DNA of 64,000 nucleotides, from the NCBI RefSeq assembly GCF_027947595.1, contig NZ_CP116257.1, positions 2,232,001-2,296,000 on the forward strand, given 5' to 3'. The translations under genes were made by a program, and so were the position numbers. This document shows, piece after piece, positions 50,966 through 59,894 of this stretch; the stretch's first letter is position 1, and each line of letters opens with the position of its first letter. The notes beneath the pieces were generated by a model. That model ran no database searches. It saw only the letters and a list, made by a program, of their open reading frames with translations, and was not told the DNA's origin. The stretch comes from Streptomyces lienomycini (GTDB taxonomy: Bacteria > Actinomycetota > Actinomycetes > Streptomycetales > Streptomycetaceae).

Positions 50966-52659
50966 GACAGAGCCTCCTCGGAGGCCCGGGCCGCCCAGGC
51001 GGCGAAGCGCTCGCCGTCCTCGCGCTCGGCCTGGAAGCGGGTGAGGACGCGCTCGATGTAGTCCGGCAGCTCGTCCGAGGTCACCTTCAGGCCGCGCACC
51101 TTGCGGCCGAAGCTCGGCTCCAGGCCGAGGGCGCCGCCCAGGTGCACCTGGTAGCCGCCGACCTGCCGGCCCTCGGAGTCGGTCATCAGCTGGCCCTTGA
51201 GGCCGATGTCCGCGGTCTGGATGCGGGCGCAGGCGTTCGGGCAGCCGTTGATGTTGATGGTGAGCGGCTCGTCGAACTCGGGCATCCGGCGCTCGAGTTC
51301 GTCCATCAGGTCGCTGCCGCGCTCCTTGGTCTCGACGATGGCGAGCTTGCAGAACTCGATGCCGGTGCAGGCCATCGTGCCCCGCCGGAACGGGGAGGGC
51401 TTGACCCGCAGGTCGAGCGCTTCCAGGGACTCCACGAGGGAGTCGACCCGGTCGCCGGGCACGTCGAGGACGATCATCTTCTGCTCGACGGTGGTGGAGA
51501 CCCGTCCCGAGCCGTGGTTCTCGGCCAGCTCGGCGACCTTGGTGAGCACCGAGCCGTCCATGCGTCCCACGCGCGGGGCGAAACCGACGTAGAAGCGGCC
51601 GTCCTTCTGGCGGTGCACACCGATGTGGTCGCGCCACTGCTGCGCGGGCATCTCGGGCGCCGGGCCGTCGAGCAGTTTGCGGCCCAGGTAGTCGTCCTCC
51701 AGGACCTGCCGGAACTTCTCCGGGCCCCAGTCGGCGACCAGGAACTTCAGGCGGGCGCGGTTGCGCAGCCGCCGGTAGCCGTGGTCGCGGAAGATGGAGG
51801 TGACGCCCTCCCACACGTCCGGGACCTCGGACTCGGGCACCCAGGCGCCCAGCCGCACACCGAACTTGGGGTTGGTGGACAGCCCGCCGCCGACCCACAG
51901 GTCGAAGCCGGGGCCGTGCTCGGGGTGGACCACGCCGACGAAGGAGATGTCGTTGATCTCGTGGGCGACGTCGAGCAGCGGGGAACCGGAGACCGCCGTC
52001 TTGTACTTGCGCGGCAGGTTGGAGAAGCGCGGGTCGCCGAGGTAGCGGCGGGCGATCTCGTCCAGGGCGGCCGTGCCGTCGATGATCTCGTCCTCGGCGA
52101 CTCCGGCCACCGGGGAGCCGAGCATGCCGCGCGGGCAGTCGCCGCACGCCTCGGTGGTCGACAGGCCGACGGCCTCCAGCCGCTCCCAGATGCTGGGCAC
52201 GTCCTCGATGCGGACCCAGTGGAACTGGATGTTCTGCCGGTCGGTGATGTCGGCGGTGCCACGGGCGTACGTCTCGGACAGCTCGCCGATGGTGCGCAGT
52301 TGCTCGGTGGTGAGCCGGCCGCCGGTGATGCGGACGCGCATCATGAAGTACTCGTCCTCGAGCTCCTCGGGCTCCAGGAGACCGGTGCGGCCGCCGTCGA
52401 TGCCGGGGCGGCGCTGGGTGTACAGGCCCCACCACCGGAATCGTCCGCGCAGGTCGTTGGGGTCGATGGAGTCGAAGCCCCGCTTGGAGTAGATCGTCTC
52501 AATGCGTGTCCGCACATTGAGACCGTCGTCATCCTTCTTGAACTGCTCGGCGCCGTTGAGCGGGGTGAAGTGCCCGGCCGCCCACTGGCCCTCGCCGCGG
52601 TGACGGCTCACCTTGCGGCGTGGGGTCGCGGCAGCGGGGTTGGGTGGCGTGGCGGCCAT
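50962..52659 (-). CDS. sir: Ferredoxin-dependent sulfite reductase
   Basis: A 565-residue siroheme/4Fe-4S reductase that makes sulfide from sulfite. The cluster ligands are C431, C437, C473 and C477 (CTGIEFC and CPNAC). Y80 and C172 stand 92 residues apart, the same spacing as the Tyr-Cys pair beside the siroheme of M. tuberculosis NirA. That supports sulfite rather than nitrite as substrate. ATG 52659 has AAGGA 12 bases upstream; in-frame ATGs exist upstream. It is the first enzyme gene after the cysteine leader ORF. Confidence 0.95.
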   Translation of the reverse strand: MAATPPNPAAATPRRKVSRHRGEGQWAAGHFTPLNGAEQFKKDDDGLNVRTRIETIYSKRGFDSIDPNDLRGRFRWWGLYTQRRPGIDGGRTGLLEPEELEDEYFMMRVRITGGRLTTEQLRTIGELSETYARGTADITDRQNIQFHWVRIEDVPSIWERLEAVGLSTTEACGDCPRGMLGSPVAGVAEDEIIDGTAALDEIARRYLGDPRFSNLPRKYKTAVSGSPLLDVAHEINDISFVGVVHPEHGPGFDLWVGGGLSTNPKFGVRLGAWVPESEVPDVWEGVTSIFRDHGYRRLRNRARLKFLVADWGPEKFRQVLEDDYLGRKLLDGPAPEMPAQQWRDHIGVHRQKDGRFYVGFAPRVGRMDGSVLTKVAELAENHGSGRVSTTVEQKMIVLDVPGDRVDSLVESLEALDLRVKPSPFRRGTMACTGIEFCKLAIVETKERGSDLMDELERRMPEFDEPLTININGCPNACARIQTADIGLKGQLMTDSEGRQVGGYQVHLGGALGLEPSFGRKVRGLKVTSDELPDYIERVLTRFQAEREDGERFAAWAARASEEALS

Positions 52660-52810
52660 GGTTGACACACGTCCTTCAAGACAGGCGGAATGCTGCTCTG
52701 ACCTGCGCGCATGGCGCATGGCACTACGTGGACACAGAGGAGACACGCGTGCGCGTCATTGCGCGGGAGCGAGGCGAATGCGGGAAATCCGGAGGTGCTG
52801 GAGGGTGCTC

Positions 52811-52894
52811 TCAGCGGCCCGGACAGATGGCGCTGGACATGCGGCCGAGGTCGACGTGGCGCCGACTCACCAAGGCAATTCCAGTTCCAGGCAT
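52811..52894 (-). CDS. Cysteine-type leader peptide of the sulfur operon
   Basis: A 27-residue ORF ending in the signature RRHVDLGRMSSAIC followed by PGR, the recognisable Streptomyces short leader peptide found before sulfur and cysteine genes. The ATG is at 52894; a GTG at 52870 in frame would give 19 residues. It ends 151 bases before the sulfite reductase start. The cysteine codon near the stop can stall ribosomes when Cys-tRNA is scarce, which would control the operon by attenuation. Confidence 0.85.
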   Translation of the reverse strand: MPGTGIALVSRRHVDLGRMSSAICPGR

Positions 52895-52947
52895 GACGGA
52901 AGCGTGGCACGGCGATCTGTTACTGGTCCAGCTTAATCCAAAATGCG

Positions 52948-52982
52948 GACACCCTTGTCCCGTAGAGTGAGACAAGGGTGTC
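52948..52982. promoter_or_regulatory. Perfect 12-bp palindrome upstream of the cysteine leader
   Basis: GACACCCTTGTC (52948-52959) and GACAAGGGTGTC (52971-52982) are separated by 11 bases. It sits 62 bases past the GNAT stop and 54 bases before the leader ATG (minus strand). It could end the GNAT transcript (a TTTT run follows on the minus strand) or be an operator just upstream of the sulfur operon promoter. Confidence 0.6.
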
Positions 52983-53043
52983 GTTGGTCACAGTGCGGTG
53001 ACCTGGCTGGTCGGACGGCCGGAAACAGGCGTGTCGGAGCGGC

Positions 53044-53616
53044 TCAGCGGGGGAAGGCGCCCGGCCACGGCCCCGGTGTGGCGACGTCCGCCTCCTCCTC
53101 CACCTTGGTGTCGAACAGGCGGAAGCCCCGGCGCTGGTAGTTGTCCATCGCGTACGCGCCGTCCTTGCTGCAGGTGTGCAGCCAGACCCGCTTGGTGGTG
53201 GCGAGCCCGGGCCAGCGCTCGGCCAGGTCCCAGGCGCGGGCGGTGCCGTAGGAGAGGAGGTGGCCGCCGACGCGCCGGCCGCGGAAGGCCGGGATCAGGC
53301 CGAAGTACTCGATCTCCACGACCCCGTCGTCGCCGGGCGCCAGCTCCACGTACCCGGCGGGCGTGCCCCGGTCGTGGGCGACCCAGGTCTCCACGCCCGG
53401 CCGCTCCAGGTGCTCCCGCCAGCGCGCGTGGCTCCAGCCGAGCCGGTCCGTCCAGCGGATGTCGCCGCCGACCGAGGCGTACAGGAAGCGGCTGAACTCG
53501 GGCGAGGGCACCTCGGCGCGGACGATCCTGACGTCCCCCTCCGGGGCGGCGGCCGGCAGCAGATCGGTGGGCGCCGTCTGCTCCAGGGACCACGTGGTCA
53601 CGGCGATGTTGGTCAT
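53044..53616 (-). CDS. GNAT-family N-acetyltransferase
   Basis: A 190-residue GNAT protein. The acetyl-CoA-binding motif A is visible in VVEIEYFGLIPAFRGRRVGGHLL (V/I-x-P-x-x-R-G-x-G/A pattern), and KDGAYAMDNYQRRGFRLFDT is the characteristic C-terminal motif. The substrate is unknown. It is on the same strand as the sulfur operon but separated from it by a palindrome and the leader ORF, so it is likely transcribed separately. Confidence 0.88.
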   Translation of the reverse strand: MTNIAVTTWSLEQTAPTDLLPAAAPEGDVRIVRAEVPSPEFSRFLYASVGGDIRWTDRLGWSHARWREHLERPGVETWVAHDRGTPAGYVELAPGDDGVVEIEYFGLIPAFRGRRVGGHLLSYGTARAWDLAERWPGLATTKRVWLHTCSKDGAYAMDNYQRRGFRLFDTKVEEEADVATPGPWPGAFPR

Positions 53617-53657
53617 GCCGGTCAGGGAACCATCCGCTCCGCGGATCTGTCGATCCC

Positions 53658-53689
53658 CGCCCCGAACGGCCGGAACGGGTGCCGGGGCG
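53658..53689 (-). terminator. Weak hairpin downstream of the secreted protein gene
   Basis: CGCCCCG (53658-53664) pairs with CGGGGCG (53683-53689), 18-base loop that itself contains inverted bases. It lies about 20 bases beyond the stop at 53708 on the minus strand. Confidence 0.4.
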
Positions 53690-53707
53690 GACGCCGGACG
53701 CGACGCG

Positions 53708-55021
53708 TCAGTCGAGCGCGTCCCGGATCGACGTCAGCGGCAGCGCGAACAGCATGCGGCCCGACTGGGACCAGACCTCGCCGGTCCGCGCCCAGTACGA
53801 CATCGATCCCGCCCGCCCGCTCCAGCACTGCTGCGACTGGTCGGCCCCGCACTCCGTGGCCCGGGCGCCGTCCGTGTCCTGGCGCCACAGGGTCCCGCGT
53901 CCGTCCTGTCCACCGGCCGCACGTCCGAGATACCAGTCGGACCGTGCCGCCCCGGGCGGACGGTACGACAGCACGCCCCCGACCTCGGCCGCCCCGGTCC
54001 GGTACGCCTCCACCGCGTGCACGTGCCCGGCGGAGTCGGTGACGGGCAGCCCGGTGCGCTCGGGGTCCGCGAGCGTGCTCAGCGAGTAGCGCCACAGGCG
54101 GGTGGGGCGGTCGCCGTCCGCGTCCACCCGTTCGCCGGCCACCAGACTGTCGGGGGCCGTACTGCGGTCCAGCGAGATCGCGCCGGGACGGGCCGCGCCG
54201 TCGGTGTCGGGGAGGCGGTAGGAGGCGATGGCGGGCAGCACGTACCGGTTGCCGCCCGCCGCCCAGCCCCCGGGCACCCGCCCGACGGCGTCGGCCGCGG
54301 TGGTGGCGCGCTGGACCCGCTCCACGTCGTACACGTACAGCGCGTCGCGGTCTCCGGCGGACGAGGTGACCAGCAGCTTGTCCTGGTACCAGACCATGCC
54401 GGTGACGGGGGAGTCGAGCCCCCGGTAGTCGTGGCCGCCGTCGACCGGTACGGCGAGCAGCGCCGAGGTGTAGCCCAGGCGGTCCGGGTCGTCGGCGTCG
54501 ACGAAGGAGACCCGGGCGAGGCCCCCTTCGGGTGTGCCGTCGTCGCGGGACCAGGCGGAGAGGATGACGCGGTGGGTGCCCCACAGGCCGTCCTCGTCGG
54601 CGTCCCCGGAGGTGGTGACCGCGCCGGGCCGCCAGCCGTCGGTGTCGGCGTCGTCCCAGCAGTACGCGCGGGTGGCGGCGGGGGAGACGGGCAGTGCCTC
54701 GCGCGCCCCGGCCGTGCAGTCGCCGGCGTCGCGCAGCGTGTGGTCGGCGGAGTCGAGGACGGTGTCGACGCCCACCGGGTCGCCCATGGAAGCGGAGAGC
54801 CGGTCCAGCCAGGGCCGCGGTACGCGGTGTTCGGTGAGCCGCAGCGCGTCCGTCTCGGCGGCGGAGGTGAGGGGTTCGAGGGCGCCCGGATCGTCGGCCA
54901 CCGTGGCCTGCGAGGCGCTGATCAGCGTGGCCGCGCCGGTCAGCGCGAGAGCCGCGCCGGTCAGGGCGGCGCGCAGTGCCCTGCCCCGTCTGCGTCGGCG
55001 GTGTCTGCCGCGCTGCTTCAT
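53708..55021 (-). CDS. Secreted protein of unknown function
   Basis: A 437-residue secreted protein. The N-terminus is Arg-rich ([15 protein letters not shown]) followed by a hydrophobic Ala/Thr stretch (ALTGAALALTGAATLISASQA), a strong Sec-type signal with a possible AXA cleavage near ASA/SQA. ATG 55021 has a perfect GGAGG eight or so bases upstream. The mature region has many Asp/Gly-rich beta-strand-like segments (LGYTSALLAVPVDGGHDYRGLDSP) suggesting a beta-propeller-like fold, and several Cys residues. I do not recognise a characterised family. Confidence 0.8.
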   Translation of the reverse strand: MKQRGRHRRRRRGRALRAALTGAALALTGAATLISASQATVADDPGALEPLTSAAETDALRLTEHRVPRPWLDRLSASMGDPVGVDTVLDSADHTLRDAGDCTAGAREALPVSPAATRAYCWDDADTDGWRPGAVTTSGDADEDGLWGTHRVILSAWSRDDGTPEGGLARVSFVDADDPDRLGYTSALLAVPVDGGHDYRGLDSPVTGMVWYQDKLLVTSSAGDRDALYVYDVERVQRATTAADAVGRVPGGWAAGGNRYVLPAIASYRLPDTDGAARPGAISLDRSTAPDSLVAGERVDADGDRPTRLWRYSLSTLADPERTGLPVTDSAGHVHAVEAYRTGAAEVGGVLSYRPPGAARSDWYLGRAAGGQDGRGTLWRQDTDGARATECGADQSQQCWSGRAGSMSYWARTGEVWSQSGRMLFALPLTSIRDALD

Positions 55022-55252
55022 AGAACCTCCACCGGCACCGAACCAACTGCGCTCGACGGTGGTCGCGTTGACCGAGGAGCGGATGGGGCGGCCCGTAGAG
55101 GATGCTACGACAGACGGACGGGTCGGGGGACGCGGACGATGCAAATATGCGAAATCAACCCGTCTTTACAGCCGTCCGGGGGCACCGGGGCCTCCGGGGC
55201 CTCCGGCAGACGGCCCGGAGAGCGTCCCGCCCGCCGCCCGGGCGCCCCGCGG

Positions 55253-56542
55253 TCAAGGCACCCGCATCGACGCCTTGCCCTCCACGACCGCCGGTGCCGT
55301 CGAGTGGGGGAGCAGGTCACGGGGGTCGGCCGGCAGGAGGACCTCGACCTCCGCGTCCTCGCAGAAACGATACGGCCGGTGTTCCAGGTGCGCCCCGAGG
55401 TACCTGCGGACCCGCGACATCTCGGCCCGTACCGTCACCGTGCGGGCCGGGTCGCCGAACATGTCCTCGGCCAGCCCGGCCGCGCTGCGCCCACCCCGGC
55501 GCACCGCCAGCAGGTACAGCAACTCCGCGTGCCGCGGACTCAGTTCCCGCGTCCAGTCCTCCGCGCCCCCCAGCACCCGCACCGACCAGCGGCGCGACTG
55601 CCCGAGGTCCAGCACGATCCGGGTGGCGCCCTGCGGCACCGGCTCCACCGTGGCGCGCACCAGCCAGCCCTCGGCCAGCGGCTCCACGGTGCACGCCCCG
55701 AGCACCGGCAGCCGCCGTGTCCCCGCCTCCGGCGACCCGGGCAGCGCCACCCGCTCCAGGTACGGCATCCCCGCCACCGCCGCCGTCCAGCCGTCGCGGT
55801 CGGCCACCAGCGCACGCCCCCCGATCCGGGCCAGCACCGGCGCGGCCACCGCCCGCAGCCGCTCCAGCGACTGCACGTGCAGCTCCCGCAGCCTGGCCTC
55901 GGCCAGCTTCGCCACCGAGTCGACCCAGGCCAGCGTGGCCGGATGCATGGTCTCCAGCGGTCCACTCACGTCGACCACGCCGAGCAGCCGGCCGCTGCGC
56001 GGGTCCGTGATCGGCGCCCCGGCGCAGGTCCAGGTCGCCTGCGACCGTACGAAGTGCTCGGAGGCGAAGACCTGGACGGGACGCCGGGTGACCGCCGGAG
56101 TCCCCACGCCGTTGGTGCCGACCACCTCCTCCCGCCAGTCCGCCCCGAGTTCGAACCCGAGCCCGTCGGCCCGGCGCAGCACCCGCGCGCTGCCCTCCCG
56201 CCACAGCACCCGGCCGTCCCCGTCCGCGACGACCATGATGTGGTGGGCCACGTCCGCCACCGACAGCAACGCCTCCCGCAGCACCGGCAGGACATGCCGC
56301 AGCTCCGACGACTCGCGACGCCGCCGCACCTCGTCGGGGGCCAGCAGCCCCGAGCGGACGTCCTGCTCCGGATCGACGCCGCCGCGCAGCATCCGCTCCC
56401 AGGACTGCTCGATCACCGGACGCGGCGCCACCGGAGCCCGCCCGCCGGAGAGTCTCGCGGAACGGACCTCGCTGAGCATCCGGGCCGCACGCGCCGTGTC
56501 GACGGTGGCGAACTGCGCTACGTCCATCGGCGAGAGCGCCAC
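55253..56542 (-). CDS. GAF-domain transcriptional regulator
   Basis: A 429-residue regulator of the GAF-containing type common in Streptomyces near dehydrogenase genes. Residues about 60-230 hold the GAF-like sensor (VADVAHHIMVVADGDGRVLWREG, EEVVGTNGVGTPAVTRRP, WTCAGAPITDP). The C-terminal domain (ELSPRHAELLYLLAVRRGG...VRAEMSRVRRYLG) is a winged-helix-like DNA-binding module. GTG 56542 is preceded by GGAAGGA. A TTGCAACC-type repeat in its upstream region may be its own operator. Confidence 0.85.
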   Translation of the reverse strand: MALSPMDVAQFATVDTARAARMLSEVRSARLSGGRAPVAPRPVIEQSWERMLRGGVDPEQDVRSGLLAPDEVRRRRESSELRHVLPVLREALLSVADVAHHIMVVADGDGRVLWREGSARVLRRADGLGFELGADWREEVVGTNGVGTPAVTRRPVQVFASEHFVRSQATWTCAGAPITDPRSGRLLGVVDVSGPLETMHPATLAWVDSVAKLAEARLRELHVQSLERLRAVAAPVLARIGGRALVADRDGWTAAVAGMPYLERVALPGSPEAGTRRLPVLGACTVEPLAEGWLVRATVEPVPQGATRIVLDLGQSRRWSVRVLGGAEDWTRELSPRHAELLYLLAVRRGGRSAAGLAEDMFGDPARTVTVRAEMSRVRRYLGAHLEHRPYRFCEDAEVEVLLPADPRDLLPHSTAPAVVEGKASMRVP

Positions 56543-56632
56543 GGGACCCGTCCTTCCGGAAGCCGAATGTTCGTCTGATACCGGCCGGTTGCCCAGGCCG
56601 TGAGGACACAGTCCGCACACAGCCGACCGCAA

Positions 56633-56653
56633 GTTGCAACCCCTTGCAACCCT
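56633..56653 (-). promoter_or_regulatory. TTGCAAC direct/palindromic repeat upstream of the GAF regulator
   Basis: GTTGCAAC (56633-56640, a perfect palindrome) is followed by a second TTGCAACCC at 56644-56652. Such paired half-sites are a plausible autoregulatory operator for the GAF regulator, whose start is at 56542 on the minus strand. Confidence 0.4.
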
Positions 56654-56730
56654 GGTGGACGCCCGTACCGGTGGCCAAACTTGGAACACGCCGTCCCGAG
56701 CGGCGTACGCGGCCTGAACGGGCCCGTGTG

Positions 56731-56768
56731 GCGGGGGTGGTGCCGTGTCGGCGCAGCACCACCCCCGC
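56731..56768 (-). terminator. Terminator downstream of the AidB-like gene
   Basis: GCGGGGGTGGTGC (56731-56743) pairs perfectly over 13 bp with GCACCACCCCCGC (56756-56768), 12-base loop, 24 bases past the stop at 56792 on the minus strand. Confidence 0.75.
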
Positions 56769-56791
56769 GCCGCACGCGGGGAGCGTCGGGA

Positions 56792-58435
56792 TCAGGCCAC
56801 CGGCCGGGCCCGCTCCACCACCGACGCCAGGTCCAGTGTGGGCGGCAGCGTGCCGAAGGCCGCGCCCCCGTCGCCGCCCAGCCGCGAGGCGCAGAACGCG
56901 TCGGCGACCTCCGGCGGCGCGTACCGGACCAGCAGCGCGCCCTGGAGCACCAGCGCCAGCCGTTCCACCAGCCGCCGCGCCCGCCCCTCCGCGTCCGCCA
57001 GGTCGGCCAGCTCCGTCAGCAGGTCCCGGATCGCCGCGTCCAGCCGGTGATCGGCCCCGCGCGCCGCACCCACCTCCGTCAGATACGCGTCGAGGGCCGA
57101 CGGCTCCCGCTCCAGCACCCGCAGCACGTCCAGTGCCTGTACGTTCCCGGCGCCCTCCCAGACCGAGTTCAGCGGCGACTCGCGCACCAGCCGGGGCAGG
57201 CCCGACTCCTCGACGTACCCGTTGCCGCCCAGGCACTCGGCCGCCTCCACCACCAGCGGCGCGCACCGCTTGGTCACCCAGTACTTGGCCGCCGGCACCG
57301 CCAGCCGCAGCAGCGCGCGCTCCCGCTCGTCCCCGTCCTCGGCGGCGTCCAGGGCCGCCGCCAGCCGCAGCCCGAGCGTGGTGGCCGCCTCCGACTCCAG
57401 CGCGAGGTCCGCGAGGACGTTGCGCATCAGCGGCTTGTCGACCAGCTTCCCGCCGAACGCCTCGCGGTGGGTGCAGTGGTGCACCGCCTGCGCCACCGCC
57501 TGCCGCATCAGGCCCGCCGACCCCAGCACGCAGTCGAGCCGGGTCGCCGCCACCATGCCGAGGACGGTGGCCACCCCGCGCCCCTCCTCGCCGACCCGCC
57601 GCGCCCAGGTCCCGGCGAACTCGACCTCGGCGGAGGCGTTGGACCGGTTGCCCAGCTTGTCCTTGAGCCGCTGGATCAGGAACACGTTGCGGGCGCCGTC
57701 CGCCAGCACGCGCGGAACCAGGAAGCAGGTCAGGCCCCCCGGTGCCCGCGCCAGCACCAGGAAGGCGTCCGACATCGGCGCCGAGCAGAACCACTTGTGC
57801 CCGGTCAGCCCGTACGTCCCCTCCTCGGCCAGCGGCCGCGCCGACGTGGTGTTCGCCCGGACGTCGCTGCCGCCCTGCTTCTCCGTCATGCCCATCCCGA
57901 ACAGCGCCCCGGCCTTCAGCCGGGCCGGACGCGGCTCCCGGTCGTAGACCCGGGAGGTCAGCCGCGGCACCCATTCGGCGGCCAGATCCGGGTCGGCGCG
58001 CAGGGCGGGCACCGCCGCGTGGGTCATGGACAGCGGACAGCAGTTGCCCGCCTCCACCTGGGTCCACATCAGGAACCCGGCCGCGCGCCGCACCTGCCCG
58101 CCCGGCCGGGACCAGGCGTCGGTCAGGCCCGCCGAGACGCCCTTGCCGAGGAGCCGGTGCCAGGCGGGGTGGAAGTCGACCTCGTCGACGCGGTGGCCGT
58201 ACCGGTCGTGGGTGCGCAGGACGGGCGGGTTGTCGTTGGCCAGCGCACCCCACTCCTGGGTCTGGAGCGCCCCGCAGCCGCGGCCCGTGCCCGACAGCTC
58301 CGCCACCGCCTCCGCGCGCAGTTCCGCCGGCAGATGCCGCTCGACCGCCTCCGTCAGGGCCCGGTCGGCGGTGAAGACGTCGTAGCCGGTCAGCGGCGGC
58401 GCCTGATTGGTCACGGTGTGGGTGCTGCCTGCCAT
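56792..58435 (-). CDS. AidB-like acyl-CoA dehydrogenase
   Basis: A 547-residue flavoprotein of the AidB branch of the acyl-CoA dehydrogenase family, longer than typical degradative enzymes. It has GMGMTEKQGGSDVRANTTSA (FAD/substrate motif), LTGHKWFCSAPMSDAFLVLA, and ECLGGNGYVEESGLPRL with the late SPLNSVWEGAGNVQALDVL. ATG 58435 has only a weak ribosome binding site. AidB proteins in E. coli act in alkylation-damage defence; whether this one does or is a plain dehydrogenase is unknown. The GAF regulator gene lies downstream. Confidence 0.93.
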   Translation of the reverse strand: MAGSTHTVTNQAPPLTGYDVFTADRALTEAVERHLPAELRAEAVAELSGTGRGCGALQTQEWGALANDNPPVLRTHDRYGHRVDEVDFHPAWHRLLGKGVSAGLTDAWSRPGGQVRRAAGFLMWTQVEAGNCCPLSMTHAAVPALRADPDLAAEWVPRLTSRVYDREPRPARLKAGALFGMGMTEKQGGSDVRANTTSARPLAEEGTYGLTGHKWFCSAPMSDAFLVLARAPGGLTCFLVPRVLADGARNVFLIQRLKDKLGNRSNASAEVEFAGTWARRVGEEGRGVATVLGMVAATRLDCVLGSAGLMRQAVAQAVHHCTHREAFGGKLVDKPLMRNVLADLALESEAATTLGLRLAAALDAAEDGDERERALLRLAVPAAKYWVTKRCAPLVVEAAECLGGNGYVEESGLPRLVRESPLNSVWEGAGNVQALDVLRVLEREPSALDAYLTEVGAARGADHRLDAAIRDLLTELADLADAEGRARRLVERLALVLQGALLVRYAPPEVADAFCASRLGGDGGAAFGTLPPTLDLASVVERARPVA

Positions 58436-58535
58436 GCACGTGAACCTACCGTGCCGCGGGACCCCGGCGGGCCGGGACGGGACCGGCGGGCGTCCGCGGA
58501 TGAGTGCCACCCTCCACGCCGGATACCTTTAGGGC

Positions 58536-59708
58536 GTGCAGCCAGCAAGCGACTCCCCCGAACGGCCCTCCGGCCGGCTCCACCGCGCCCGGGTTCTGTA
58601 CCGGAACGTGTCCAAACGCAGGACCGCCTGGCTGCTGCTCAAGGACACGGTCAACTCGTGCATGGAGTACCGCATCCTCGGCCTGGCCGCCGAGGCCGCG
58701 TTCTTCACCCTGCTCTCGGTGCCGCCGCTGCTGCTGAGCCTCCTCGGACTGCTCGGCTACGTCGACTCCTGGATCGGCGCCGACACCACCGAGAGCCTGC
58801 GCACCAACATCCTGGACGCCTCCCGCGCGGTGCTCTCCGAGAAGGGCGTCAAGCAGATCACCGAGCCGATCCTGGACGACGTGATGAAGGGCGGCCGGCC
58901 CGACGTCATCTCCATCGGCTTCGTCTTCGCCCTGTGGTCGGGCTCCCGCGCGGTGAACGTCTTCATCGACACCATCACCGTGATGTACGGCCTCGACGGC
59001 GTCCGGGGCATCGTCAGGACCCGCCTGATGGCCTTCCTGCTGTTCATCGTGGCCCTGGTGATCGGATCCATCGCGCTGCCGCTGATGGTGGCGGGACCGG
59101 ACGCCGTGGTGCGGGTCGTGCCCTGGTCGACGACGGTCGTGCAGATCCTGTACTGGCCGGTCGTGATCATCCTGTCCGTGGCCTTCCTGACCACCCTGTA
59201 CCACGTGTCCGTGCCCGTGCGTTCCCCGTGGATCGAGGACGTCCCCGGCGCGCTGGTCGCCCTCGCCATGTGGGTCCTCGGCAGCTTCCTGCTGCGTATC
59301 TACCTCACCAACACCGTCGAGGGCCCCACCATCTACGGCTCACTGGCCGCGCCCGTCGCCGTGCTGCTGTGGATCGGTGTATCCGCGTTCGCGGTGCTCG
59401 TCGGCGCCGCCGTCAACGCGGCCATCGACCGGGTGTGGCCGGCCGCCGCGACCGCCGCCGCCCGCGAGGCCAACGAGCGGCTGCGGCAGGCCCAGGTCGC
59501 CGAGTACGTGGCCCGCACCTCCTCCGGCGGCGAGGGCGACCCCGACATGCCCTCCGAGTTCCCGGAACGCTGGTCCCGCTTCCTGCCGCCCGAGGACGTC
59601 ACGGCCCGCCTGCGCACCCACCCGAAGAGCCCGCCGCCCGCGAACCACCACCACGCCCACGACCACCACCACGACGGTCACGACCACGACAAGCCCGAGG
59701 CCTCCTGA
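58536..59708 (+). CDS. YihY/virulence factor BrkB-family membrane protein with His-rich tail
   Basis: A 390-residue YihY (formerly Rbn) protein with six predicted helices. GLAAEAAFFTLLSVPPLLLSL is the family's first-helix motif, with SIGFVFALWSGSRAVNV and GSLAAPVAVLLWIGVSAFAVLVGA following. The C-terminus has an unusual stretch of about 17 residues alternating His and Asp (HHHAHDHHHDGHDHD), a probable metal-binding tail. GTG 58536 lies just after a TACCTT -10-like element, so a leaderless mRNA is possible. Confidence 0.9.
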   Translation: MQPASDSPERPSGRLHRARVLYRNVSKRRTAWLLLKDTVNSCMEYRILGLAAEAAFFTLLSVPPLLLSLLGLLGYVDSWIGADTTESLRTNILDASRAVLSEKGVKQITEPILDDVMKGGRPDVISIGFVFALWSGSRAVNVFIDTITVMYGLDGVRGIVRTRLMAFLLFIVALVIGSIALPLMVAGPDAVVRVVPWSTTVVQILYWPVVIILSVAFLTTLYHVSVPVRSPWIEDVPGALVALAMWVLGSFLLRIYLTNTVEGPTIYGSLAAPVAVLLWIGVSAFAVLVGAAVNAAIDRVWPAAATAAAREANERLRQAQVAEYVARTSSGGEGDPDMPSEFPERWSRFLPPEDVTARLRTHPKSPPPANHHHAHDHHHDGHDHDKPEAS

Positions 59709-59894
59709 GGCGGCGATTCCCCTACCGAGTGCGCTTCTCGTGAAGGGAGGCCGGACGGTCGGTGACTTTACTGTGCGGCACTTCGGGACGGCCTGTGTAC
59801 GATGCGTCACGCGTCAGCTGATTTCCGCTGCTCATACGAACTCCCAGCCACTTCACGGTCGTACGTCACCCGGTCACCGAAGAAGGGAAGTACG

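Noticed and set aside
53363..56578. A 1071-residue plus-strand open frame
   Set aside because: It runs antisense to the secreted protein and GAF regulator, both of which have recognisable domains and starts. Its composition is low-complexity Arg/Pro/Ala/Ser.
55317..58439. A 1040-residue minus-strand frame covering the AidB-like and GAF genes
   Set aside because: It is the same strand in another frame, Arg/Gly/Ala-rich without domains; the true frames encode a clear acyl-CoA dehydrogenase and a GAF regulator.
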